A stretch of DNA of 64,000 nt, from the NCBI GenBank assembly GCA_030062745.1, contig CP099839.1:35931293-35995292 (forward strand), written 5' to 3'. How positions within the stretch are numbered: position 1 is the first letter of the stretch; the number at the start of each line of letters is the position of its first letter. This DNA comes from Capitulum mitella. Its lineage: Eukaryota; Arthropoda; Thecostraca; Pollicipedomorpha; Pollicipedidae. The position numbers and the translations under genes were made by a program. The notes below the pieces were generated by a model. It did no database searches. It saw nothing but the letters and a program-made list of their open reading frames with translations, and was not told where the DNA came from. Shown here in pieces: positions 1 through 11,751 of the stretch.

Positions 1-29
1 CCGAGCGGCCGGCACAGCACCGAGCAGAG

Positions 30-290
30 AAGGGACAGAATCACTGGACACAGAGACGCTGTGCGGAGTCAGAGACACCAGATGGAGACGGGGACAGAAT
101 CACCGGACAAAGAGACGCTGTCCGGAGGCAGAGACGCCAGACAGAAACAGGGACAGAGTCGCTGGACACAGAGACGCTGTGCGGAGTCAGAGACGCCAGA
201 CAGAGACAGGGGCAGAGTCGCCGGACACAAAGACGCTGTACAGAGGCGGAGATGCCAGACAGAGACAGGGACAGAGTGGTTGGACAGCAT
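30..290. repeat. 59-bp minisatellite, about 4 copies
   Basis: A GC-rich unit recurs with the anchor gacgct ending at 60, 119, 178 and 238, giving periods of 59, 59 and 60 bp. Copies differ by scattered substitutions. Short ORFs across it (61-363 and its neighbours) are rich in Arg, Gln and Asp because of the repeat, and I do not treat them as genes. The array may begin before the window. Confidence 0.9.
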
Positions 291-2050
291 CAGAGGCAGG
301 CACACTGCCCAGACGCCGGGCGGTGGCGACCAGGCAGAGACGCCAAGCAGGGGCAGAAGCTGAGGCAAAGGTACCAGGAACACCTTGATCACTGCACAGA
401 CCGCGCTATAGCAGTGCAGCGCTAAGATGAACGACAGTGGAACTGAAAAACAGAGACTGCAGGCACTGTCCGCCCTGCAGCAGGGGTACAATCTGAATCA
501 TTTGAGACCGCATGTACCGATCACCCTGTACCATCGGCGGTGCTGTAAAGAACTCGAGACCGCAAACGTCTGACGTTCTCTATGGTCGGCAGTTAACTCT
601 GGCAAAACTTGCGCCGGTTTCCAGCCTTTATGCGACTCGTCACTGTCGCCAGCGGCTTCGAAGTGCATACCTTTGCGTCGTTGTAGAGACGACGTGCGGT
701 CTGAGCCGTTCTGTGGCGCCACGTCGGCCCGCCGCAGGATCGAGGAAGAGGAGACGCTCTGCTCGCCGCTGGAAAACCCCGGCCCCGCTCGTTCACTGCA
801 GGTGTGCGCCCTAACCAGCCGCTCTCTTGGTCACGAAGTCTTCGCAGAACCGCCGTCCAACCCACACTGCACGCGGGAGACAAGCCGCGAGACGCTTGCA
901 TGGCCTGAATGGGACATCAAAGTCAGAGCGGCCGCCAGTTCGGGACCCTGCTACAGTCAGCGCTGATGAACAGGTGGCCACGTGACTGTCACCGGACAGC
1001 GCGTATCGTGCAGGGGCCGTCTGTTTCCTCATGCATGTAACGGGCGGTGTGCCGCCAGTACATGCCTGCTTACCCACCAGCGCCGCGCGTTGCGTGAGTG
1101 TCCTGGTTGGGTGCGCAGGCGTGCTGAAGTGTGGTGAGTGCACCGCGGCTGTGGCGTCTGCGGCGGGCAGCGCCTGGTACACATGGGGTCAGACGCAGCG
1201 TGGAGCCGGACGTCGCCGGCCTCTTCGCAGCCTCAGCGGGCCGCAGACTTCACCGGCTCGCTGCGCTCTCGCGCGGAGTGAGATCCGCGGCTGGCAGAGC
1301 GGCCTCTCCTGACGCGTGTTTCTGCATCGCCGCTCGGCGAGGCTGCAGCCTTCACGTCCATTTACACCGGGCCGGAGCATCAGCTGTCTGCAGGCTGCAG
1401 ACTGCCTCCCTGTGTCGACGTCCGTCCGGGCCACTCCCCTCTAACTCTGCCGGCGCGGCAACCGGCCGTCTAGCGTCAGAACAAACACCCGCTGAGTGTC
1501 GAGAGCCGCCCGGCGTCTCCTAGACCGGCAGCGGCTGCTGCTCACCACCTCGCTCGACACCGGCCTGACTCACTGCAGCCTGATGTCATCGCGGCGTGAT
1601 TCTAATGAGAATGCAGGCGCCGGGAACGCGCCGCCTCGCGGTGGGCAGGAACGCTGGCCGCCCAGGAATCCGGTCTGGCCGTGCCCCCTCCCCCTCGCCC
1701 TGGCACGCTGATGTTGCAACGTACCTGACAGCGTGCCCTGCCCGAACTCCGAACTGCGTCGTGAGTCTATCTTCGCCATCTGCGGTATGCTGGCGGCCGG
1801 ACGGCAGCGCATTGGTGCCGTGCCGACGGAGGTGTTGTTGCACCCTGCAGTAGCGGCCCGCCCAGTCGCAACAATCGCGGTCCGGTGTCGGCCGGGGCGG
1901 CGCGCCCTGCCTGCTCCCCGCCGGGCTCCCCGCCGCCGGCCGGCCTTGAAGAGAGGCGGCGAGCCTGTCTGGAGGAAGCACACCCGCTCTGACTCAGACT
2001 AGGAGCATCCAGGCACCCTTAGCCTTGTGAGGCGTAAGAGCATGCGTTGC
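291..2050. other. GC-rich unique DNA, no supported gene
   Basis: Several frames are open because the DNA is GC-rich and stop-poor. The most protein-like stretch is the + strand frame at about 686-801. It contains a run of four acidic residues, follows a pyrimidine-rich TAG acceptor-like site and ends before CAG|GTGTGC, which is a poor donor. Donor-like GTGAGT motifs also occur near 1094 and 1131. Nothing here is convincing enough to call an exon. Confidence 0.5.
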
Positions 2051-2820
2051 TTTTGTAAATGCTTTTAACGCATTTTAGGTGGACAAAACGGGAGGAAATA
2101 CGACAATCAGAAACCTGTATCCCCGTTCTGCCCCTTGTCCTCACCCCGATGACAGCACATCCGGCTGTTCCGGTTCCGGGTGTACCGGACCGCGTGCCAC
2201 TGTGTCACTCTCGCGCCAAGAGGTCTCTTCACACACGAAGTAGCGCAGAACGTTACGTTTGCGTCTGCTGCCAATTTGTCTGGTGACCTTTCAAGGACTC
2301 TGTGGTTCACAGCTGTTGGCAGCGTTCACAGTATCATGCTTGACCGTAGGTTTGTCTGAACGCGGCTAAAAGTAACTTGCGGCAAAAGGTAAGTTTCTGC
2401 CCGACGAAATCGCAAATAATCCTTTGTATAATTGCCACCAATGTAAAGAATGTATCATCCTGTTTCTAACCATCCTTTTCACTACTTGATTTTCTAAAAA
2501 AAATAACAACAAAATCGTAACGATAACGTACCACCCAGTAATACCGTGCTGCAGTCGACTGGCGGAGAACAACATTATTCCGCGGCGGAAAATGTAGTGC
2601 CGCCAAGGTTAAGGTTATTGACATCAAGGATGTGTAGACCCTGCATGCATCTTCAACCGATTAATGACGTCATATACATGCCAATTCTATTCTGTTGCCA
2701 CAAATTGAACTTGGAGGAACTGCTGAATTATTACGCCGTTATATTATTGTATTAGATAATTGCTGGGATATCTGATATCAGTATTATTACATTATGACGT
2801 TTAATACTCGTTAGCTTACA

Positions 2821-2932
2821 TTAGGTTGCTAGGTTGGGTTGTGCTGGGCTAGGTTAGGTAAGGTTAGGTTAGGTTAGGTTAGGTTAGGTTAGGTTAGGTT
2901 GAGCTAGGTTAGGTTACTATGTTAGGTTAGGG
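2821..2932. repeat. interstitial TTAGG telomere-type array
   Basis: The core at 2861-2900 is eight uninterrupted AGGTT units, a rotation of TTAGG, flanked by imperfect copies. TTAGG is the ancestral telomeric repeat of arthropods. The array is internal and embedded in the ~1-kb repeat block, so it is not a chromosome end as seen here. A shorter related trace lies near 3886-3920 in the next copy. Confidence 0.9.
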
Positions 2933-2993
2933 TAAATTTTTATTTATTGTTTTACTTTTTTGTTTTATATGTACTATATTGATTTATTTATTG

Positions 2994-2997
<4 letters not shown>

Positions 2998-3050
<53 letters not shown>
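2998..3050. repeat. (ATT)n microsatellite
   Basis: About 17 uninterrupted ATT/TTA triplets lie between the TTAGG array and the next copy of the ~1-kb unit. Confidence 0.95.
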
Positions 3051-3051
<1 letters not shown>

Positions 3052-4450
3052 CAACGACTAACTTTTTTATTTTAAAGATAATTTACATCGCATTAGTTAT
3101 TTCCCCGACCTTTTTTATTACTCTTGAGTAGACCTTGAGTCCGGCCGACGACCAATCAGCGTCGAGATCTCACTTAAACAAACTATTTAACGCAGAAACG
3201 TCAAAAATCCCTCCGCGAGCGTCTGGCGTTTAGCATACCAGTGACGACGCAATCTGTTTCGGAGGAAATAATGTGTGCTTCAGGTTTTTCCGGCTGAAAT
3301 CGTAAGTGGTACTCATCAGTATTGCATTTGAAGCGCCATGCAACCACTACTACGATTATTTTCCCTCGAAGTAAGCGCTCGGTCAAAATCTTACTGTTGA
3401 CCCTAATCAGGCTTCTCATCACCTGAATTTCTAAAAAAAAACAATAAAGTCGTAACGACAACGTACCATTTACCACTACGCGCTGGGGTCGGCTGACGGA
3501 GAGCAGCAGTATTCCAGAGCACAAAATGTAATGCCACCAAGGATAAGTTTATTGGCAAGAGGGACGTGTGTAGACCCTGCAGACATCCTCAAGCGATTAA
3601 TGACGTCAGATAACGCTATTGCATTATACCGTTGCAATACCTGATACAATTATCATAGGCAAGGGACACGGCCTGGTTAGGGTGTGTGTGGAGTTGTTTC
3701 GCCCTAGACGTACCTGGAAATGAAGGGCAGAAATGTTACACCGAAGGCGCAATCCCGCGCGGTATAGGGTACTAGAGACCGCAGGCCGATAAAGGATGTG
3801 ATTGGACTTGGCTTTGCCCAATAAAGAGGTCGCGCGAAGCGCGGTATTAGATTATGTCTAAATAGGTGCCGTGTGCTGGTTGGGCAATGTTAGGTTAGTT
3901 AACTGTCATAGGTTAAGTCGTTTTTATTTATTGTCTTGTTTGGTTTGTAAATTTCTTCCAATTTTGTATCGAGGTATTTTTCCAAATGTTTCATTTTCCA
4001 CTTTTTAATTTTAATAATAACTTCCACGCTTTGTGTATTTCGTTTAAGTCAGATTTTCATCTTTCATTATTTTTAATAGAAATTATATATATCATTACTA
4101 GCATTTTTATTTTAAGGGTGATTTATATTACACATTAATTATTTCCAAACCTTTTTTATTACTCTTGATCGGACCTTGGGTCCGACCGGCGACCAGTCAG
4201 CGTCGAGATGTCACATAAACAAACCATTTAAAGCAGAAACGTCAAAAATCCCTACGCGAGCGTCTGGCGACTGACGCGGCAGTGACGACGCAATTTGTTT
4301 CGGGGCAAATAATGTATGTTTCAACTTTTTCGATTGAAATCGTAAATAGCACATACCAGTACTGCATTTCGAGCATCATGCAACCACTATTACGATTGTT
4401 TCCCCTCACTGTAAGCGCTTGGTCAAAATCTTACCATTGACCCTGAACGC

Positions 4451-6548
4451 CTCGGATTTGTTCAGCTGCGACCTTTTCTCCTGCCTGGAAATCTCCTGCC
4501 GGCACTTCTCCCAGTGCCTTCGGTGCAGTCGTCGATGCTTGGAATGTGTGCCGACACGATCGTGGGTGTGTGCGGGCCCGGTGAGGCGGCTGGCTGAGCT
4601 CCGACCGCGGGTATGCAGACGAGCGGGCCATCAGTATAATGGTCATATTTCACGGCCGACCTTCTCTGGCGCAGCGCGGCGGGGTGGCGGGACGATCGAA
4701 CGAGGCACGCGCCCACTCCGCAGAAATCCGGCCTATTGCCACTCAGGGCAGCGTCGGTTGCGCTCGGCCCACTCCGGTCCGCCGCCTCACGCCGACAGGT
4801 GCGTTCACGGCGCCTCGGAGGTCTGGCTTTACCCTAAACACGTGGAGCTTCCAGATAACTGAAGAGTTCACAGTCTCCCTTTTGGTCTTGTGATGTCCCT
4901 AGTCCGATCAGAGGGTCTGTAGATCATGCTCCTCCTCTGCGTTCGTGAAGTTTTTAGGGTCCGATCTTATCCACTCTTGTGACTTCTTTCGAGTTCGGCC
5001 CTCTTCTGCGCACACAGCGCAGCGGAACCAGAGCGTGGCTGAAAATTTCAGTGTCGGCGGCTTCCCCACAGTTGTGTCGACTGCTGCGTTTGCAGCGTCT
5101 TGCGTGGCCTGGCTCGGTGCGAATCGTTATCATTCGATCATCAGGGCCGGGTCCGCAGAGAGAGGCCGACCACCAGTAAATAGTCGGGGTGCCGTTATGT
5201 GTGACAGATCAGTTTGAATTAATCCCCTGCTAAACAAGTCAGAGTCAGCGGCGGCGGCGTCGAGCGCGCCCCCGAGCTCAGGAGAAAGGTCGGCCGAAAA
5301 CGGACAATAAACCAGAGAGAGAAAGAGACCCCGAAGAAAAGATGGACAAGATAGTCTGTGCAAAATGAAACAAGTGACGGATCGGAATGGTGAGACGATG
5401 GATGCGGGAGTAAAGAAAATGTTAACGGATGAGCGAAACGCACTTCGGGGCAATATATGTTAATGAAAAATAGAAAGTACGAACGCAATAAAACGATAGG
5501 AATCAGCACTTCGACGAGCGAGCGTCCGCACTTCCTCGCCCTGACGACAGCACAAACAAGGCAGACCGGTGAGAGCAGAACGAACCTGGCTGTGGGCGAG
5601 AGGCCGGGGCAGGTCGCCGGACCCGGCCGCCGCGGCCCGCGCCACTGCGACCGGGGGCGGCAGCCTCGGCACCGGTCCGCCGGCCGCGCCTGGCGATTTA
5701 CGGCCGGCCAAGACCGGTTGATCGTGTCGTCGAGTCGTGTTCAGCAGAGCCGGCCGGCTGCCGCGCTGAGCGCCGGCCGCGGTCGGCTCCAGCCCGGAGC
5801 GGCGCCGCCGCCGTCCGCTGGGGTTCGGCTGCACACCCACGGCGCCGTTCGTCCGGCCGCGGCGCCGCGCCGCGCCGAGATTTCGGCAGCTTTGACGTCG
5901 GCCGTCCCGCCGCGGACGGCCGCCACGTGTGGCCATGCATATGTATACCCTCCTGCCGGGCCCGGCGTATATAGACATGATGATGGCTGCCGCGAGGCCG
6001 GCTTTTCGCGTCCGATGTGGCGCTCGATCGGAACGTTCAGGATCGAGACTTGCCGGATCCGCGAGACTCCAATCGACCTGGCTATAGGACGCCCGGAAAA
6101 GCTCGCCGTCATGCGAGAACGTTCGCGAAATCATGAGTGCCGTCCGCATGGTTCGGACACGTCCACCACAGAGACGGCTCGTGTCGGCCAGGCGCCAGGC
6201 CGGTAATCTCGGATTAGGTGGCGGTTGCGGCGCGCCAGAATCGCTGACGTGCTGCCCGGTTGGCCGGCTGATGACGCGGCTGTATCGGCCGAGCCGGCCG
6301 CGCTTCTGAGCCGGCGCCGGCCGCCGGCTCGGCGTCTGGTGGCCGCCCAGGCGTGCGATTCGGCGAAGCCGGACGCCGGCCGCCCGCCCGCCACGCTTGA
6401 CGGACGCGCTGGCGATTCTCCGCCGGACGGCCAGGGGCCATTAAACCCCGGCCCCAACCCGGCCGGCGCCTGACTGCAGGGAGGCCGAGTCGCCCTCACG
6501 GCCTCCTGCGCGCGCTGGGCCGAGATACAGACAGGCATGCGCCCGCCC
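4451..6548. other. GC-rich unique DNA, no supported gene
   Basis: ORFs of 249 codons (+, 5457-6206) and 229 codons (-, 5460-6149) overlap each other on opposite strands. They are dominated by Arg, Ala, Pro and Gly, as expected when CpG-rich DNA lacks stop codons. A TATATAG motif sits at 5968-5974 in otherwise GC-rich DNA, but I see no initiator at the usual distance, so it is not called as a promoter. Confidence 0.5.
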
Positions 6549-6550
6549 TG

Positions 6551-6726
6551 TCATAACGGAGGTCCTGACACACTTCTGCCGTGTCACAGAAGAGGTACAG
6601 ACACACTCCTGTTGTGCCGTAACAGAGGTACAAACACACTCCTGCCGTGTCACAGAGGACGTCCAGATGGACTCCTGCCGAGTCGCAGAGGATGTCCTTA
6701 CATACTCCTGCTGTGTCACAGAGGAG
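6551..6726. repeat. 33-bp minisatellite, about 5 copies
   Basis: The anchor cttctg/ctcctg falls at 6573, 6606, 6639, 6672 and 6705, an exact 33-bp period. Because 33 is a multiple of 3, each frame encodes an 11-residue repeat, which explains the Cys/Thr-rich ORFs on both strands. Confidence 0.92.
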
Positions 6727-6893
6727 GCATTGCCTCCCGTGCGATCTCGTCTGGTCTGGTGCGGCCGCCGCCCGGCAGATGGACTCGGGCCGGGGTGAAC
6801 GCTCGCCTGACACGCTCACCGCTGGCCGCGCGGGAGGCTGCGCCGCCCGGTACAGTTAGCTGCAAATTGGCGGCGCGTCTCTCCGCGCCAACT

Positions 6894-6918
6894 GCCGCCG
6901 CCGCCGCCGCCGCCGCCA
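6894..6918. repeat. (CCG)n microsatellite
   Basis: Eight uninterrupted GCC/CCG triplets in a GC-rich block. Confidence 0.95.
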
Positions 6919-6928
6919 GTCAGCGAGC

Positions 6929-7510
6929 TCAATGAGATTTCACGGCGAGCTGCGCGCGCTCGGCTGTCGTGCCGGCCGATTGTTGCCGATGCTTTTGTTT
7001 GTTTTGTCGGCCAGGACTTGAGCGGCTTTTTACCCGGGCGTGAACGAATCTTTTGTAGCGGCGCCCCGTTGTGCGCGCAGATTGTCTCCGCTTGTGACGA
7101 ATCGGCGCTGAAGAGATAACTTCATCGGGACAGATGTCGCGCCGGTCGAGGTCAGGGCGTCGGGAGGATCGACCGTTGGCTGACGCCATCAGAGGAGCCC
7201 GAAATCCAGAGGAATCCAGCACAGCGACCTGCGCTACGATTTCGTCCAATACCCGGCCTAGCGGATTCAAGATGGAAATGGTTGGAGCTCGTCTCTCAGG
7301 CTGGTCAGCTGACGAACGTATCTCCCACGTTGAACGGTGGCCGTCGGAATCTCTTGTGTCGCCGCAGGACGCTTTCGAAGGAGGCCACCCCTGATGACGG
7401 AGCCTGCGGAGGTACCTAGCGGGCCATCTATCAGCCCAGCGGCGCTCTGGACGCCGACCTGACGAGCGTGCAGTCATTCTAATTTGCTTCATTAGTTTGT
7501 TTGGAAACAT
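6929..7510 (-). CDS. unrecognised 193-codon open frame
   Basis: This is one of the longest open frames outside tandem repeats. Its composition is more balanced than most long frames here, with Ile, Leu, Asp and Glu mixed in. I recognise no domain, signal peptide or membrane segment. The + strand is also open for 87 codons over 7134-7394, so openness alone is weak evidence. Its ends are not marked by obvious splice sites. It may be chance, a degraded mobile element or a single-exon gene. Confidence 0.15.
   Translation of the reverse strand: MFPNKLMKQIRMTARSSGRRPERRWADRWPARYLRRLRHQGWPPSKASCGDTRDSDGHRSTWEIRSSADQPERRAPTISILNPLGRVLDEIVAQVAVLDSSGFRAPLMASANGRSSRRPDLDRRDICPDEVISSAPIRHKRRQSARTTGRRYKRFVHARVKSRSSPGRQNKQKHRQQSAGTTAERAQLAVKSH
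7420..7510. promoter_or_regulatory. possible regulatory patch with TAAT/ATTAG motifs
   Basis: In a GC-rich neighbourhood a 45-bp AT-rich patch holds ctaatt, cattag and a second cattag, typical core sites of homeodomain proteins. Similar AT-motif patches recur in other GC-rich blocks of the window. The regulatory role is inferred only. Confidence 0.2.
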
Positions 7511-8509
7511 TAGCTTTGTAGTCGGGCCGGAACGCTCGTTAAGATAGCTGCGATCGGGCCGGTCGCCGCCGCGCCGGTCGCGCCCAGATCAAATACAATT
7601 AGGAGGTCCTCATCGGCGCCGGCGGACCGAGACGGGCCGACATCAGATACCTGATCCGGTGCCATTAGACGGAAAACGGCCCGCCGAGCGGGCGGCCGGC
7701 ACGCTGACGACAGCCAGACCGAATCGCCGGCCGCCGGGTGGTCCGGCCGCCTGCTCCACCGCCGCTGCCGCCGCCGCCACCGCCGCCGCACGAATCGGAT
7801 TCGTCAGCGGCCGCAGCGTCTGACGAACCCGCCGCGGCGCGCCGCAATTGGAGCCAATCGGCGGCGGCGCGGCGCGGCGGCCCGTGACGCCCGGCGCGCA
7901 GTGACGGGCACCTTCTTTGAGGGGCCGCGCGCGAGGGCCGCCGCCGCCGGCCCGCTTCCGTGTACGCGCCGCGCACGGTGATGGATGGAGCGTGACTCGG
8001 CGCCGGCCAGTGTCGCCGCGCTGTCCTCGGGCCGTGTCCGATTCCGGCGCCGGCTCTGCTGGCGGGAGACGCGGCTGCTCTGCGTGTGCGGCGGGGCAGC
8101 GCTCTTCGTCGCGGCTCTGTGTCCGGTTGTCCGCCAGCGGGCGCCGCGACACGGCGTCTTCACTGGCCGGTGCTCTCGCCGCCGAGACGAAATGATCCGC
8201 GTGGGAGCCAGCGATTAGTCGCCTCTAAAAATCGCGAGGACACGCCGCGCTATCAGCTGGGATCTTCCCTTGAGAGTCGTGTGGTCGTGACGTCGCAGGC
8301 GGACGAGTTTTGGGGCCGGCCCGGAAGCCGTCCAGCGGCCGGTTGAACCAGGCTCCGCCGAGTCCCTGGACTAATGTGCCCGGCCCGCCGCCTGGCCGCT
8401 CTCCAGCAGCCAGTCGCCGCGTGCAATGGCGCGAAGAGATAGTGTATCGATTGCGGGCGGCCGGCCCGGCCCGGCGCGGCAGCACGGTCCGGCCGGCCCC
8501 TGTCGCCAG
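7511..8509. other. very GC-rich DNA, no supported gene
   Basis: All six frames contain overlapping Arg/Ala/Gly/Pro-rich open stretches. Triplet-like CCG runs occur near 7760-7790. No splice-bounded coding segment stands out. Confidence 0.5.
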
Positions 8510-9310
8510 CCGTCGTCAGCGACGATTGCCCGGACCGGCGGGGAGGGGACGATTGCCCGGACCGGAGGAGAAGGGGACGATCCCCCAGACCTGGGAGGAG
8601 ACGATCCCCAGACCGGCCGGAGAAGGGACGGCCCCCACAGACCGGCGGAGGAGGGGACGATCCCCGAGACCTGGGAGGAGACGATCCCCAGACCGGCCGG
8701 GGAGGGGACAATCCCCCAGACCGGCTGTGGAGGGGATGATCCCCGAGACCTGGGAGGAGACGATACCCAGACCAGCTGGAGAAGGGACGGTCCCCCAGAC
8801 CGGTGGGGAAGAGGATGATCCTCCAGGCCGGCCGGAGAGCGAATTTAATCCCCCAGACCGACGGGGTAGAGGACGATCCCCCAGACCGGAGGCGGACAAT
8901 CCCCTAACCTGGCTGGGGAGGGGGCGATCCCCCAGACCGGCCGGGGAGGGGACGATCCCCCAGACCTGGGAGGAGACGATACCCAGACCGGCTGGGGAGG
9001 GGACGATCCCCCAGACCGGCCGGGGAGGGGACGATCCCTAGACCGGCCGGGGAGGGGACAATCCCCCAGACCTGGGAGGAGACGATACCCAGACCAGATG
9101 GAGAAGGGACGGCCCCCCAGACCGGTGGGGAAGAGGATGATCCTCCAGGCCGGCCGGAGAGCGAGTTTAATCCCCCAGACTGACGGGGTAGAGGACGATC
9201 CCCCAGACCGGCTGGGGAGGGGATGATACCCCTGCCCGGCTGGGGAGGGGCGATCCCCCAGATCGGCCGGGGAGAGGAGGTGTTCCTCCGAACCAGCCGG
9301 GGAGGGGACG
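8510..9310. repeat. 800-bp G+C-rich minisatellite, 24-28-bp units
   Basis: The anchor gacgat plus a C run and agaccgg recurs about 28 times, for example at 8521, 8548, 8576 and 8600, so unit lengths vary from 24 to 28 bp. A higher-order duplication is visible: 8760-8895 is repeated at 9080-9215, an offset of exactly 320 bp, with few changes. The ORFs at 8310-9041 (+) and 8904-9572 (-) are repeat translations rich in Pro, Gly and Asp and are not called as genes. Confidence 0.95.
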
Positions 9311-9830
9311 CAAACGTGTGGCCCAGTGAAGTGGAGCGCGCGTGGAAAGTGTTGAAAACTGGCATGTGATCTCTCTTGACGAAGTATTCCCGTCTTTTCC
9401 TTTCTGTTTCATTCTCGTCTCGTTTCCCCGAGAAACGACGCATTTGTGTTTTCATGCCTGGAAATATAAGTGTTATTCTTTGAAATGCTCTATGCTCTTG
9501 AAACGTGATGAACGTTAAATTAAAGTGCTGCCTTCTGAAGGTGAAATGAAACCCGACGGTGGCTGCGAACAATGATTGGTGTTCATGGTGGAGTGACGCT
9601 AGTATAACCGACGAAAACCGCGGGATTAGGGCTGATATTTTTCGAGAGGGTTCCGTTAAAAATGATCTGGATTTTTCTTTGCGATGGCGATATTATTCGA
9701 AGATGAACGATTTTTTGCCGGGAAAACAGACTTCTGAATGCGTGAGACAGGCTTGGGGTGCAGATGAAGCGATGGCCGACACGTGACGTGAATCTGCATG
9801 AAATATTCGCTGCGGACGACGTCTGGTGTC
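9311..9830. other. AT-richer unique DNA, one unexplained ORF
   Basis: A 75-codon + strand frame at about 9559-9786 has balanced composition, with Trp, Asp and Asn. It has no good start context or splice acceptor and matches nothing I know. I treat it as probably chance. Confidence 0.4.
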
Positions 9831-11429
9831 TAGGCCCTTCCAGTGTCATCCTAAGGAAAAGGTGAATGCATGCTGCAGTCTCAGTGCGACCTGTTCCGAA
9901 ACGGTCACCGGGTACGGTCGGCCGCGGTCGGTACGAACAGACAGGCACGCGGCCTGGCGCGTCCGGCCGGCTTCGGTCGGCCACAGCGGATTGCAGCGGG
10001 GCCGGCGAGTGGGCCGACTCACGTCCGCCAGTGTCGGGAGGCCGGTCTGATTTAATGGGCCGTTTACGGGCGGTCGCGGCCGACTGTGCCCTGGGGCGGT
10101 CCGCTGTGGCCGTAAAGCTGTCTGGAGGGCAGGGGGCCGCCGTCGGGCTGCCCAGATCCGGACGATAACGCCGCCCAGAGAATGTGTCCCGGGAACGACG
10201 ACGCGCCGTCGGGCGCCGGCTGCGGTCGCGGCGGCCGGTCCTGGCAGGACTGGGGGCCGCCGGGACTCGGGCGTGCCGTAGTACCGCCGTCTGCCGGGTA
10301 CACGGGAGGTGGGTACCCAGCAGTGCGTAACGTACAGCAGTGCAGAAGGAACGTACAGCAGTGCACTGTGCAGTCGTTCACCTGTCGGGTACCCAGCCCG
10401 GGCAGCGGCTGCCATGGCCCTCAGCGTCTCTGCGGTCCTACTGTCGGCGTCGTCAGGTGATGGTGACTCAGTCCCGCGATCTCCGGCAGCGCAGTGGCAC
10501 CGTATTACCGCGGTCTCTGAGATCACAGCCGATCCTGCTGTACCGGGATTCCGGCTGGCCCTGCGATCCTCACGGTCCCTTCTGCCCACATAGTAACTGG
10601 AATCTGATGCAGGGTGCCTTTTATGCAAGACATCATAAGGAGCCATCTAAAGAGGATTATCGGTCAACTTTTATCTTTAGTGGGCCTGAAAGTAGAATGC
10701 AGGAATTTTGAAATGCCGTGATGTTAAAAGAATCTCCGTATTTTGGTGGTCTGTGGGTGTGATGTTCTTCTGGCCACCTAATCGTGGGCTGAGGACGGTT
10801 TAATAACGTACGTATTTCATGGCATAAAAACTGGATGAAACTTATTTTTTTTGTCTAAACAGACTTAGTTTGGCCTTGGCGTCTCGTGTCTTGAACTTCA
10901 TGGCCTAAAACTAGCATTCCTTTCGGTCCATGGGCTTCAGGACACTTTACATTTATTTTCCTGATCCGCTTACCCTGTTAGGCCCATTGTCGTGAAGTGA
11001 GGGGATTCCGGACCAGGCCAATGGGACTTTAATCTGGCGCTGTTACCCTTGGACCACTTTTGTCCGTAATGGACGGCCGTCCGCCGTTACTGGATGGCCA
11101 TAAAATCCTTTCGAAAATGTGAGCCTCTTAATCGAGTCTCAGCCGAGCCCGACGACAGCCAGACGACGGCCGTTTAACTGGCCAGCGCTGCCAGTCTTCC
11201 AAAGATGACAGTCTGTGTGCAGTTGGCGGCTCTTATCACCGCTTGATGCAGGGTGGGACGATATTCTGGGGGATTCTAAGAGGACCCCAGGCACAAATCT
11301 ATTTTGTTCAGTCTAGCCAACCCAGTCCTGTCGCTAGCCAACTCCAGCCCCACTCACCTCGAAAGTGGTTCGAAGCACAGCTAGCCTTATTGCTAGCGCC
11401 GCAGTCCTGGTATAATCTCATCGTTCACC
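9831..11429. other. mixed unique DNA, no supported gene
   Basis: The GC-rich part (9831-10600) has overlapping open frames on both strands, including 266 codons minus at 9846-10646, without a recognisable domain. A ~22-bp near-duplication with gtacagcagtgca lies near 10333-10370. From 10620 to 11240 the DNA is AT-richer and I see no exon or repeat in it. Confidence 0.45.
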
Positions 11430-11719
11430 TAGAGCGCGTAACCGCCGGACAGTGCCGTGCGGCACGCCGGCCGCCCCAGGCTGCCCCCGGCCGCCGCCCC
11501 GAGCGGGTCGGACCGGGACAGTCGTGTACGGCGCGCGGGCCGCGGTGCCACCGCAGTCGTCGCCGCGGACGCCGGCCGTGGTGACGTCACCGGCGGCCCG
11601 GTGCCGTCCACGGCCGGCCGGCGGGCCGCGCCGGACGTGACTGGACTGCGGCAGGCCGGCTCGGCAGGCTCCCGCCGGGTCGGCGCTCCCCGGGACACGC
11701 GACAGACGCGTCTGATCGA

Positions 11720-11720
<1 letters not shown>

Positions 11721-11750
<30 letters not shown>
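11721..11750. repeat. (CCG)10 microsatellite
   Basis: Ten uninterrupted CCG triplets. They encode the Pro-run in an otherwise meaningless ORF. Confidence 0.95.

Positions 11751-11751
<1 letters not shown>

Larger units (their letters stand above)
2345..4450. repeat. about 1-kb tandem unit, three diverged copies
   Basis: Blocks recur in the same order. The motif gaaatcg followed by A/T-rich text is near 2405, 3296 and 4336. The motif attaatgacgtca is at 2661 and again near 3597. A block starting ttatttcc and running through cttttttattactcttga is near 3100 and 4140. A tttttatttattg run follows TTAGG-like DNA at both 2938 and 3918. The unit is roughly 0.9-1.04 kb. Copy 1 is truncated at its left, copy 2 (about 3060-4090) is the fullest, and copy 3 stops near 4450 where GC-rich DNA starts. 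Identity looks like roughly 80-90% by eye. ORFs inside it (for example 3201-3524 minus) show no recognisable domain. It could be a satellite monomer or part of a non-autonomous mobile element. Confidence 0.75.

Noticed and set aside
5968..5974. TATATAG as a TATA box
   Set aside because: No initiator motif at about +25 to +30 and no convincing exon downstream.
5457..6206. 249-codon + ORF and overlapping 229-codon - ORF
   Set aside because: Antiparallel open frames in GC-rich DNA with biased composition. Nothing favours either as coding.
9559..9786. 75-codon + ORF with balanced composition
   Set aside because: No ATG in good context, no acceptor and no donor. In ~45% GC DNA, frames of this length are expected by chance.
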